Assembly: GCA_050014415.1 (NCBI GenBank)
Contig: JBEKDJ010000107.1
Location: 1-13,851 of the forward strand
DNA from: JBEKDJ01 sp050014415
GTDB taxonomy: Bacteria > Desulfobacterota > BSN033 > UBA1163
Direction: 5' to 3'
DNA length: 13,851 nt
Positions within the stretch are counted from its first letter, which is position 1. Every line of letters starts with the position of its first letter. Positions 1 to 6,917 of the stretch are shown here, one piece after another. A program made the translations under genes and the position numbers. The notes under the pieces are model-generated. The model searched no databases, was not told the DNA's origin, and saw only the letters and a list, made by a program, of their open reading frames with translations.

Positions 1-52
1 TGCATGGCTTGTTCTTTTTATCGAGCTCATGCAGTGCTTATACCACGTTTTG

Positions 53-138
53 TCGCTTCGCGAACCTGTTTTCATCCGCCCAGCAGAGCTGGGCGGTATT
101 CAACAGGTATTTCTTATAAAATCCTGTGTTTTTAACAC
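53..138. other. Cluster of short inverted repeats (structured region)
   Basis: Three consecutive inverted repeats can be read directly. TCGC-TTC-GCGA lies at 53-63. A nested structure lies at 64-108, with ACCTGTT (64-70) pairing with AACAGGT (102-108) around a 9-bp stem CCGCCCAGC/GCTGGGCGG (76-84 with 88-96, loop AGA). TGTGTT-TTT-AACACA lies at 124-138. No T-run directly follows the strongest stem on either strand, so it is not a typical intrinsic terminator. It may be a repetitive extragenic element or part of an untranslated leader reading leftward out of the duplicated promoter at 151-340. Its function is unknown. Confidence 0.5.
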
Positions 139-150
139 AAGATGCGGGGT

Positions 151-340
151 TTATCTAATAATCTTCTTCTCACATCCCAAAAACCCTTCCTTCTCCGCTT
201 TGATTCGTCTAGCGTCCCTTCTCACCTCCTCTTTCGTGTTAAAAGGATCCCTCTCTCAAGACATTTTTCCCCTATTCTTACGTTACAGCGTAATATATCA
301 ATACTGAACAACATTAAACAACCCCGTAATAACCTGAACC
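151..340 (-). repeat. Imperfect direct repeat, copy 1 of a promoter/leader
   Basis: This stretch of about 190 bases aligns almost without gaps to 1711-1900, about three-quarters identical by eye. Shared blocks include ATCTTCTTCTCACATCC at the left end, CTTCCTTCTCCGCTTTGATTCGT, CTATTCTTACGTT and TATATCAAT toward the right. The other copy lies directly upstream of the TRAP binding-protein gene and contains a promoter-like motif. Here the equivalent motif reads, on the minus strand, TTGTTT (316-321), 18 bases, TATATT (292-297). No gene follows it within the window, so it is either an orphaned leader left by a deletion or serves a gene beyond the left edge. Confidence 0.7.
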
Positions 341-566
341 TTTCATCCCTTTTGCCGATAACTGGATAGCGCGCCGAATTTGGGTATTCTCGTAATTCTC
401 TGTCCTGAACCGTGTCCTGAGCGAGCTCCGACCTTTGGACCGGAGAGTCGATGGGTTGACTTCTACTCTGATAATTGTAGCTATGCCTGAAAGCGGCCCC
501 AATAGACTCATCATGGGCTTGCAAGCCCCAATACTCAGAGCCTTTTACGAGATTGGCAGTGTCCCC

Positions 567-602
567 CCCCACCCGATCCCCTCAAGGGGAGGAGGGGTGG
601 GG
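567..602. repeat. REP-like GC-rich palindrome
   Basis: The outer arms CCCCACCC (567-574) and GGGTGGGG (595-602) pair perfectly, and inside them CCCCT (578-582) pairs with AGGGG (585-589). It sits 25 bases beyond the stop of the TRAP binding-protein gene. The A/T-rich tract is on the wrong side for a leftward rho-independent terminator, so I call it a repetitive extragenic palindrome. It resembles the one at 3268-3315. Confidence 0.55.
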
Positions 603-626
603 AAAAATTTATTTAAAGCGTTTGTA

Positions 627-1673
627 TTAGTACATGCCTCGTTTAGAATAGGGATGGAGCTTGTTTGCGTCGTCGGCAATCTTCTTTACCTTCTGGCCAA
701 AGTCCCCGAAGCTCGCTATCTGCTTTTCATTATATGAGGTAAACAACTTTTCCCATCTATCTCGCTCCGTCTTAGGCAAAATGTAGATTGATACACCTTT
801 TCCCTTAAATGCTTCCATGTCGTCATCACCCAGCTTCGTCATCACTGTGTTGTTAAACCAATCTACAGTTTTGTCTACTTCTTCCTGCAATATTTTCTGG
901 ATGTATGGCGGCATCTTTTTCCATACATCCAGATTGATGCTAAATCCGTTATACGCAGCGATCCCATGGAAAATCGAGAGATGTTTACACACATCCGTCA
1001 TTCCCATCACCAGACCCCCATGACTGCTCATGGTCACTGCTTCGATCACTTTTTTCTGAAGTGACTCGTAAAAGTCGGTCCACATAACCGTCACCGGTGA
1101 ACCACCTAATTGTTTGGTCATTTCTGCAGCTGGTGGACTAATGGCGCCCACCAAAAGGCCCTTCATGTCTTCAAGAGTTTTCACCGGTTTTGTGGAGAAC
1201 AACTGCAATCCACCGGTATTCACCATGCCTAATCCTTTTGCATTGAATTTCTCCTGAAATAACTGATCGTAAATGGGGACTAATGGCTTACTCGCTGCAG
1301 TCACTGCACCCATTGAGCTAAATAGAAAGGGTAGTTCAATGACACCAAGCCGCGGGTCTAAAAAGCTATACATACCCCATGGTCCATCAGCGATCTCCAC
1401 TGCCCCAATTCTTACAGCATCGAAGTACTCGGGTAGCTTCGCAAGCGCCCCGCCAGTATGGACCTCGATGATATATTCACCTTTTGCTCGCTCATTGAAT
1501 CTCTTGGCCAGTTCCTTATCTTTAAAGGTAAGGGGCCAATCCCCCTCAGGTGCAGGTATCACAAGCCTTAGGACGACCGGTTTTTTTTGTGCCATTGCAG
1601 TACCGAGTCCAATCGTGCTGATAAGGAAAAAGGTCATAATTAATACTACGATAAGTACAGATGTTTTTTTCAT
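627..1673 (-). CDS. TRAP transporter substrate-binding protein (DctP family)
   Basis: Periplasmic solute-binding subunit of a TRAP transporter, which delivers an organic ligand to the small and large permeases encoded upstream in the same orientation. The 348-residue protein starts with a clear Sec signal peptide (KK, a hydrophobic stretch at about 5-25, then AMA before Gln29). It keeps the DctP fold landmarks: GAVEIADG near 90-97, LPFLF near 114-118, DMKGL at 169-173, and the segment SPVTVMWTDFYESLQ at 192-206. The start is supported by AAGGAGAAT upstream of ATG. Unusually, the position of the conserved ligand-binding arginine (KLRV after DMKGL in sialic-acid SiaP) reads LVGA, so Gly175 replaces the arginine. 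The ligand may therefore not be a typical monocarboxylate or dicarboxylate. It is the last gene of the array, 247 bases after the large permease, with its own candidate promoter. Confidence 0.92.
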   Translation of the reverse strand: MKKTSVLIVVLIMTFFLISTIGLGTAMAQKKPVVLRLVIPAPEGDWPLTFKDKELAKRFNERAKGEYIIEVHTGGALAKLPEYFDAVRIGAVEIADGPWGMYSFLDPRLGVIELPFLFSSMGAVTAASKPLVPIYDQLFQEKFNAKGLGMVNTGGLQLFSTKPVKTLEDMKGLLVGAISPPAAEMTKQLGGSPVTVMWTDFYESLQKKVIEAVTMSSHGGLVMGMTDVCKHLSIFHGIAAYNGFSINLDVWKKMPPYIQKILQEEVDKTVDWFNNTVMTKLGDDDMEAFKGKGVSIYILPKTERDRWEKLFTSYNEKQIASFGDFGQKVKKIADDANKLHPYSKRGMY

Positions 1674-1710
1674 GATTTATTCTCCTTTCTTTTCATAGAT
1701 TTTTGCCTTT

Positions 1711-1900
1711 TTACCTAAGAATCTTCTTCTCACATCCTCCTCTTCCTTCTCCGCTTTGATTCGTATAGTCCTTCCGCGCACCTCCTTTCCCATGAGAGCT
1801 AAGTGATTCTCTTGATCACGACATTTTTCTACCTATTCTTACGTTGAAGCATAGTATATCAATGATGAGCAACATCAATCAACCCAATAAAAACCTGCCC
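1711..1900 (-). repeat. Imperfect direct repeat, copy 2 (leader of the TRAP binding protein)
   Basis: Direct-repeat partner of 151-340, filling most of the 247-base gap between the large permease stop and the binding-protein start. The two copies flank the binding-protein gene in the same orientation, as expected after a tandem duplication of leader plus gene with later loss of one gene, although other histories are possible. An additional short inverted repeat, GTGAT...ATCAC, is present in this copy at about 1802-1818 and is not conserved in copy 1. Confidence 0.7.
1853..1882 (-). promoter_or_regulatory. Candidate sigma-70-type promoter for the TRAP binding-protein gene
   Basis: On the minus strand, TTGATT (1877-1882) is followed after 18 bases by TATACT (1853-1858), five of six matches to the consensus -10. 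The same arrangement is kept in the repeat copy at 292-321 (TTGTTT, 18 bases, TATATT), which argues for selection or recent duplication. A transcript from here would have a leader of about 170 bases before the ATG at 1673. The call rests on motif matching only. Confidence 0.4.
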
Positions 1901-1920
1901 CTAAACCTTCACCTGAACGG

Positions 1921-3228
1921 CTATTTTCCTATCATCAACCCCGGCAGCCAGATACTGAGCGGCGGAAAGGCCACCAGGATAAACAGAAAGATCACAAGCA
2001 CTGCCAGATAAGGCAATACCCCTTCAAAAAGATCACTGCTTGAGATTTTAAAGACATTTCTCACTAGAAAGAAATTGATCGCCATAGGCGGTGTGATCAA
2101 CGCTATCTCCATATTCACTTCGTATAAAACCGCAAACCAAAGCGGATTGAGACCCATTGACACAGCCAAAGGCAAAAAGATCGGTATGGTGATGACCATA
2201 ATCGTCATCCCGTCTATCAAGCATCCCAGAATCAACAGCAGAACCTGTATACAAATGACCACTAGTATTGGTTCCGCCCCCAATACCTCCACCCAGCCAA
2301 TCAATTGCTTCGACAGGGATCCACTACCGATGATATAAGAAAAGAACGAAGCCCCGACGATAATAAAGAGAATCGCAGCATTCACCTTTACTGTATCGAT
2401 CGCTGCTCGATAGATATCTCTTGCCTTGAGGCCGTAAACGAATATGGCGATAATCATTACGATAAAGGCTCCCACGCCTCCGGCTTCCGTGGCTGTTGCA
2501 ATTCCAAAGAAAATACTGCCCAGGATAGAAAAGAAGATCACGAGGACCGGCCAAACCCTCCTAAGTGAAGAGAACCTCTCTGACCAAGTGACTCTGCCTG
2601 GAGCGGGGCCAAGCGAAGGATTTCGTGCACATTTGACAATGGGGACGATCGACAGCAAAACGGCCAAGAGGAGTCCGGGCACAATTCCAGCAATCAGGAG
2701 GCGGCCCAATGGAACAACAGCCCCTGCCAGACCTGCAATAATGATCGCTGTTGCACTGGGTGGGATCAATGGGCCGAGCACACCGCCGCAGGTCAGGGCG
2801 CCCAAACTCATTTTCCTATCATAGGAGAGTCTTTCAAGCTCTGGCATGGCGACTGGTCCTACTGTGAGGATAGTGGCTGCACTCGAACCCAGGGTGGCAG
2901 CCACTCCTGCTTCAGCCAGGACGGTGGAGACGACGAGTGCTCCAGGGACTCGGGATAACCATGCCCTCGCGGCCCTGAATAGGTCTTCGCCTATTTTGGT
3001 TTGAGCGATTAAAAAGCCTATAAAACAAAACAAAGGTAAAGGGGTCCAGGCAGGGATAAACAGTGTCTGAAATGTTGTCCAACCGAGTTTTTCAAGGGCA
3101 ACTGCTCCATAAGTGAAGAATCCTACAATCATAGCGCTGAACCCCACCGCGTAAGCAATCGGCAGGCCTACGTTCAGCATGAGAATCATTAGAACCACAC
3201 ATAATATGACTGGAGTTAAACCCTCCAT
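1921..3228 (-). CDS. TRAP transporter large permease (DctM family)
   Basis: Large membrane subunit of the TRAP transporter, the ion-coupled translocation channel in the inner membrane. The protein is 435 residues, the usual DctM length, and is hydrophobic throughout with roughly a dozen membrane segments. Family signatures are visible: the P-L-x-L-F entry segment at about 62-67, GSSAAT at 114-119, a Gly/Pro-rich TVGPVAMPEL segment after it, and LGPLIPPS at 151-158. A near-ideal ribosome site, GGGAGGTGG, lies just before the ATG. The small permease gene is 128 bases upstream, with a REP-like palindrome in the gap. The binding-protein gene follows after a leader containing a candidate promoter. 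Nothing looks truncated. Confidence 0.95.
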   Translation of the reverse strand: MEGLTPVILCVVLMILMLNVGLPIAYAVGFSAMIVGFFTYGAVALEKLGWTTFQTLFIPAWTPLPLFCFIGFLIAQTKIGEDLFRAARAWLSRVPGALVVSTVLAEAGVAATLGSSAATILTVGPVAMPELERLSYDRKMSLGALTCGGVLGPLIPPSATAIIIAGLAGAVVPLGRLLIAGIVPGLLLAVLLSIVPIVKCARNPSLGPAPGRVTWSERFSSLRRVWPVLVIFFSILGSIFFGIATATEAGGVGAFIVMIIAIFVYGLKARDIYRAAIDTVKVNAAILFIIVGASFFSYIIGSGSLSKQLIGWVEVLGAEPILVVICIQVLLLILGCLIDGMTIMVITIPIFLPLAVSMGLNPLWFAVLYEVNMEIALITPPMAINFFLVRNVFKISSSDLFEGVLPYLAVLVIFLFILVAFPPLSIWLPGLMIGK

Positions 3229-3267
3229 AATCCACCTCCCTAGATTCTTATATGGTTAAGCCTAAGC

Positions 3268-3315
3268 CCCCTCACCCCGCCCTCTCCCCTGAGGGGAGGG
3301 GGAAAGGGTGAGGGG
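3268..3315. repeat. REP-like GC-rich palindrome between the TRAP permease genes
   Basis: The outer arms CCCCTCACCC (3268-3277) and GGGTGAGGGG (3306-3315) are perfectly complementary. An inner stem of about ten pairs with one G-T pair (3280-3289 with 3293-3302, loop TGA) completes a long cruciform-type hairpin. It sits in the 128-base gap between small and large permease genes and resembles 567-602. Palindromes of this CCCTCACCC...GGGTGAGGG type are common interspersed elements in bacterial genomes. It might modulate mRNA stability or expression between the two genes. Confidence 0.65.
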
Positions 3316-3356
3316 ACAGAGTTATTCAGAAAGCGCCGGATGGCGATGAGATTCTT

Positions 3357-3884
3357 TCATGGGTTTGCTGAGCCGCCTTTGAATAAATATGAAGAAATGT
3401 TGCGGTAGAATTTATTCAAGAGGACGAGGGTACACAAACCGTAACAGATGGGCACCAGTATCTTAACGGGGAAGAGGGGCTCTGCCCATACCGACATGCT
3501 CTTTTCGTTGATCCGAAGCGAGTACATCGCAACCCTCCAGCCCTGCCACGTGAGAATGATAGAAAAGATAAGCCCTAAAAATGGGGTTAACAGGTTTTTG
3601 AGAAAGTTACGTAAGCTATCAGGCGCATATTGAATAAAGATATCAGCACAGATATGCTGATCGAGCCTTTCCACGGCTGATATAGCAAAGGTAAAAGTCC
3701 ACAATAAGAATATTGTGCACAGCTCGTATGAAATAGGCTCCGGCCGACGGAAAAAATAGCGTAAGACTACGCCGTAGGTGGTGATAAAGACCATCAGCAC
3801 TATCTGAATACCGGCGAGCACCACAAAGACGTGACTTGCCTTACCAACAAAAGAATCGAATACCTGTGTTATTTTGCGAGCCAT
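3357..3884 (-). CDS. TRAP transporter small permease (DctQ family)
   Basis: Small membrane subunit that pairs with the DctM-type large permease. The 175-residue protein has four predicted membrane segments, at about 17-42, 53-71, 92-117 and 139-158, which is the standard DctQ layout. The segment after the second helix (AVERLDQHICADIF) matches the family's conserved region between helices two and three. The start is supported by AGGAGG seven bases before the ATG. The gene begins 106 bases after the third flavoprotein gene, so the transporter is probably read with the enzyme genes, although a promoter in that gap cannot be excluded. From here leftward the sequence looks less GC-rich by eye than the enzyme genes. 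Confidence 0.9.
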   Translation of the reverse strand: MARKITQVFDSFVGKASHVFVVLAGIQIVLMVFITTYGVVLRYFFRRPEPISYELCTIFLLWTFTFAISAVERLDQHICADIFIQYAPDSLRNFLKNLLTPFLGLIFSIILTWQGWRVAMYSLRINEKSMSVWAEPLFPVKILVPICYGLCTLVLLNKFYRNISSYLFKGGSANP

Positions 3885-3990
3885 TTATAAATCCTCCTCT
3901 CGGATGTTGCACTTGTTGGATATTGGAATATTACAGATGACAACCAACACGAGTCTATCTCTTTTCATCATTCCGTCCCCTGAAGAGCAT

Positions 3991-5439
3991 CTATCTTCCG
4001 ATAAGCTCAAGCGCGTTTTTTCCTGCGATGCGTCCGGAGTTGATCGCAAACCCCGCCGAGGCGCCCGTAGAATTCTTGATACTGTAGCCGTCGCCCCACA
4101 TGCCTGCCGCGTCGAATCCGACGGCGTAAAGTCCGGGAATGATCTTGCCTTTCTTGTCTACCACCTCGGTCTTTTCATTGATCTTGATGCCGCCCAGGGT
4201 GCCCAGGAAGACCGTGCGACTCTTCACGGCATAGAATCTCGGCCTGGTGAGCGGCCTCAGGAATTTCTGATCCTTGGCGAAGAGATCGTCGTGGCCCTTC
4301 TCGCAAAACCCGTTGTATTCGTCAACCGTGGCTTTGAGGACTTCGGGGTTCACGCCTATCTGCCTTGCAAGCTTTTCGACTGATTCTGCCGCATAGACCT
4401 CTGTCGTCCCCCTTTCCAGGGCGGCATTCAGTTCATTGTCCACGTTCACAGGCTTGGTGCCGGGAGGATTGTCCATGCCGACACTTCGGTCGATCCCCTT
4501 CTCGATGATTTGCTCTTTGATCGATTCGTCAAAGAGACTCCATGTGTAACCTTCCTTGTATCTCGCGTTTGCATTGCCCACGGACGTATCGTAGAAGGTA
4601 ATGCTTTCGTCACAGAACCGTTCTCCCTGCGGGTTAACCCAGAGATCGGCCTGAGCAGCGATAAGCTCAATCTGTCCTTTGAAGGCGAATTCCGGTCCAA
4701 TAGGACCCACGCGAAATATTTCCACCACTCCCATACCATCCTCGGCGGCACCGGCCTCCCAGGCCATGCGAATGCCGTCCCCCATCTTATCGATATTTCC
4801 AATGGGGATGAGATTCACATCCAGGTCGAACCCCGTATATTTCTTGATCCATTCCTTGTTGTTCGCATATCCGCCGCTGGCGACGACGACCGCTTTGGCA
4901 CCTACTGTCACATCCTCTCCATTCTCCTCGACAATGACCCCGGTAATGGAATTGCCCTCTCTGATGATCTTCCTTACCGTTGTTCCCGTTCTTACGTCCA
5001 CACCCTTTTCTTTTGCGCTCGTCGCGAGGGCTTTCACCGCCGCCGCTCCGGTGCCTTTCACGACATGATAGGTCCGGGCAGTAGCCGGATTGCAGTTACT
5101 CGCATCGGTGAATTCAACCCCGTTTTTCTGGAGCCAGGAGATGGTCGGTCCCGATTCATCGACAAAGGCCCGTACCAGGCGGGGATTGGCGCGCCAGTGA
5201 CTGTACTCCATGATCGTCTTGAAAGCGTCATCCCGGCTGTAGGTAATATACCGTTCCCGCTGCATCTCGCTTTCCACTCCGAAGATGCCGTCAAGGAAAT
5301 TGGAAGATCCGCCAAGGGAGCGCTGCCTCTCGAAGACAATCACCTTCGCACCCCCTTCTGCTGCGGTCAATGCCGCTGACAGCCCGGATACGCCCGAGCC
5401 GATTACTACGACATCAGTCTCATTTTTCCGTCCGCTCAT
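3991..5439 (-). CDS. FAD-binding flavoprotein, fumarate reductase/KstD-like (paralog 1)
   Basis: Soluble flavoprotein of the FAD_binding_2 superfamily, which includes fumarate and urocanate reductases and 3-ketosteroid dehydrogenases. The protein is 482 residues. The N-terminal Rossmann motif GSGVSG is at 14-19, Glu37 ends the second strand, GGSSN is at 43-47, ASGGYANN at 187-194, and the C-terminal FAD-contact segment GRIAGKNA at 469-476. It has no signal peptide, FMN-binding domain or heme motif, so it should be cytoplasmic and use a soluble partner. The fumarate-reductase catalytic residues are not present: the proton-donor Arg after RFxxE is replaced (TFYD, 281-284), HHTMGG becomes LGTLGG (412-417), and the later Arg becomes TGAS (458-461). 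The substrate is therefore unknown. The ATG overlaps the stop of the preceding gene by four bases, and the ribosome site GGAGGT lies inside that gene's last codons, which indicates translational coupling. Confidence 0.9.
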   Translation of the reverse strand: MSGRKNETDVVVIGSGVSGLSAALTAAEGGAKVIVFERQRSLGGSSNFLDGIFGVESEMQRERYITYSRDDAFKTIMEYSHWRANPRLVRAFVDESGPTISWLQKNGVEFTDASNCNPATARTYHVVKGTGAAAVKALATSAKEKGVDVRTGTTVRKIIREGNSITGVIVEENGEDVTVGAKAVVVASGGYANNKEWIKKYTGFDLDVNLIPIGNIDKMGDGIRMAWEAGAAEDGMGVVEIFRVGPIGPEFAFKGQIELIAAQADLWVNPQGERFCDESITFYDTSVGNANARYKEGYTWSLFDESIKEQIIEKGIDRSVGMDNPPGTKPVNVDNELNAALERGTTEVYAAESVEKLARQIGVNPEVLKATVDEYNGFCEKGHDDLFAKDQKFLRPLTRPRFYAVKSRTVFLGTLGGIKINEKTEVVDKKGKIIPGLYAVGFDAAGMWGDGYSIKNSTGASAGFAINSGRIAGKNALELIGR

Positions 5440-6905
5440 ACCTTACCTCCTTCTATGCAAAGGTATTGCAGTAGGTTCTTCCCTGCGATTCGGCCTGAAT
5501 TGATTGCAAAGGCCGAGGACGCGCCGTTCCCCTCCCTGATTGGATAGCTGTCACCCCACATGCCGCCCGCATCCATGCCTCCGGCGTAGAGACCCGGAAT
5601 GACTTTGCCTTTGCTGTCCAGCACCTCCATCCGGTGACTAATCTTGATGCCGCCAAGCGTACCCAAGAAGACCGTACGACACTTAATGGCGTAAAACTTC
5701 GGCGTCTTGAGAGGCCTGAGATATTTGGGGTCCTTCGCGAAAAGATCGTCGTGACCCTTGTCGCAGAAACCGTTGTATTCGGCGACAGTGGCCGCCAGGA
5801 TTGCCGGCTCCACCCCCATCCGCTCTGCCAGCTCCTCTATAGAGTCTGCCGCACATACCTCGGTGCTCCCGCTTTGAAGGGCGGCATTCAGTTCCTTGTC
5901 GAAATTGACAGGCCGCGTACCCGGAGGGTTCTCTTGGGCCATGTTCCTGTCAACTCCCCTCTCCATCATGAGTTGTTTGATCGATTCGTCGAGCAGAGTA
6001 AATGTATAGCCCGCCTTGTAAAATGCGCTCACATTGCCTGCTGAGGTATCGTAGAATGAGACGCCCTCATCGCAAAACCGTTCTCCGAGATGATTCACCC
6101 AGAGGTCGGGTTGAACACCGACAACCTGGAGGTGTGACTTCATAGGAAACTCGGGGCCCATGGGGCCAATCCTATACATCTCCAGGACGCCCATCCCCTC
6201 CTCAGCCGCACCTACTTCCCAGGCCATGCGGATGCCGTCTCCCATCTTACCGACGTTTCCAATGGGGATCATGTTGACATCAAGATCGAACCCTGTATAT
6301 TTTTTGATCCACGTTTCGTTGTTCGCGTATCCTCCGCTTGCGATGACAACCACCTTGCAATGGATGGTGGTCTCCACTCCGTCCCGATCAACGACAACGC
6401 CGGTGATCCGGCCGTTTTCCTTAAGGATCTTCGTCGCTGCCGCCCCGAGGTCCAACTCAACACCCTTCTCCTTCGCCGAAGAGGCAAGGGACTTCACGAG
6501 GGCCTCCCCGGTCCCTTTCACGACATGATATGTCCGAGGCGAATCGGGCATAAGGACGATCGCATCGATAAACTCAACGCCGTGCTGCTGAAGCCATGCG
6601 ATGGTGGCCGCCGACTCGTCCACGAAAGCCCTCACCACACGAGGATCTGCCCGCCAATGGCTGTACTCCATGAAGTTCCTGAATGCTTCGTCGCGGCTGT
6701 AGGTTATGTATTTGTTCCGCTGTATGTCGCTCTCTACCGCAAAGGTGCCTTCAAAAAAGTTCGAGCTCCCCCCAAGGGAGCGCTGCTTTTCCAATAGGGT
6801 AACCCTTGCACCCCCTTCTGCTGCGGTCAACGCCGCTGACAGCCCGCATACGCCCGAGCCAACAACCACAATCTCTGCCTCCTCAATCCGTTCCAAGTGT
6901 TTCAT
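5436..6905 (-). CDS. FAD-binding flavoprotein, fumarate reductase/KstD-like (paralog 2)
   Basis: The closest relative of the 3991-5439 protein, roughly two-thirds identical by eye over the N-terminal third. It is 489 residues, with GSGVCG at 16-21, GGSSN at 45-49 and the same C-terminal GRIAGKN segment. As in paralog 1, the segment after RFCDE reads GVSFYDTS without the fumarate-reductase arginine, HHTMGG is replaced by LGTLGG, and the last catalytic arginine lies in a GNGASS segment without Arg. A reductase or dehydrogenase acting on an unidentified, probably cyclic or unsaturated, compound is an inference. It is cytoplasmic, with no leader peptide. It starts 12 bases after the stop of paralog 3 with AGAGGAG before the ATG, and overlaps the next gene by four bases. 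A 52-base block at 6809-6860 differs from the paralog-1 block at 5349-5400 at only two positions. Confidence 0.9.
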   Translation of the reverse strand: MKHLERIEEAEIVVVGSGVCGLSAALTAAEGGARVTLLEKQRSLGGSSNFFEGTFAVESDIQRNKYITYSRDEAFRNFMEYSHWRADPRVVRAFVDESAATIAWLQQHGVEFIDAIVLMPDSPRTYHVVKGTGEALVKSLASSAKEKGVELDLGAAATKILKENGRITGVVVDRDGVETTIHCKVVVIASGGYANNETWIKKYTGFDLDVNMIPIGNVGKMGDGIRMAWEVGAAEEGMGVLEMYRIGPMGPEFPMKSHLQVVGVQPDLWVNHLGERFCDEGVSFYDTSAGNVSAFYKAGYTFTLLDESIKQLMMERGVDRNMAQENPPGTRPVNFDKELNAALQSGSTEVCAADSIEELAERMGVEPAILAATVAEYNGFCDKGHDDLFAKDPKYLRPLKTPKFYAIKCRTVFLGTLGGIKISHRMEVLDSKGKVIPGLYAGGMDAGGMWGDSYPIREGNGASSAFAINSGRIAGKNLLQYLCIEGGKV

Positions 6906-6917
6906 TTGCTCCTCTAT

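Larger units (their letters stand above)
1..626. other. Gene-free left flank with hairpins and a repeat
   Basis: I see no convincing gene here. The open frames are short, have no recognisable family, and the longest one (minus strand 572-222) crosses the duplicated leader described separately. The stretch holds small hairpins near the left edge, one copy of a duplicated promoter/leader (151-340), a perfect 14-base palindrome GGGCTTGCAAGCCC at 515-528, and a REP-like GC-rich palindrome (567-602) just downstream of the TRAP binding-protein gene. On the minus strand this is the region after the last gene of the array. A further leftward gene may begin beyond position 1. Confidence 0.6.

Noticed and set aside
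222..572. 116-codon open frame on the minus strand
   Set aside because: It crosses the duplicated leader and a palindrome, has no good ribosome site and no recognisable family. The matching repeat copy at 1711-1900 does not keep the frame.
4510..5379. Long plus-strand open frame (289 codons) opposite flavoprotein paralog 1
   Set aside because: It is antisense to a clearly conserved gene and shows no family features. Similar shadows lie opposite the other two flavoprotein paralogs.
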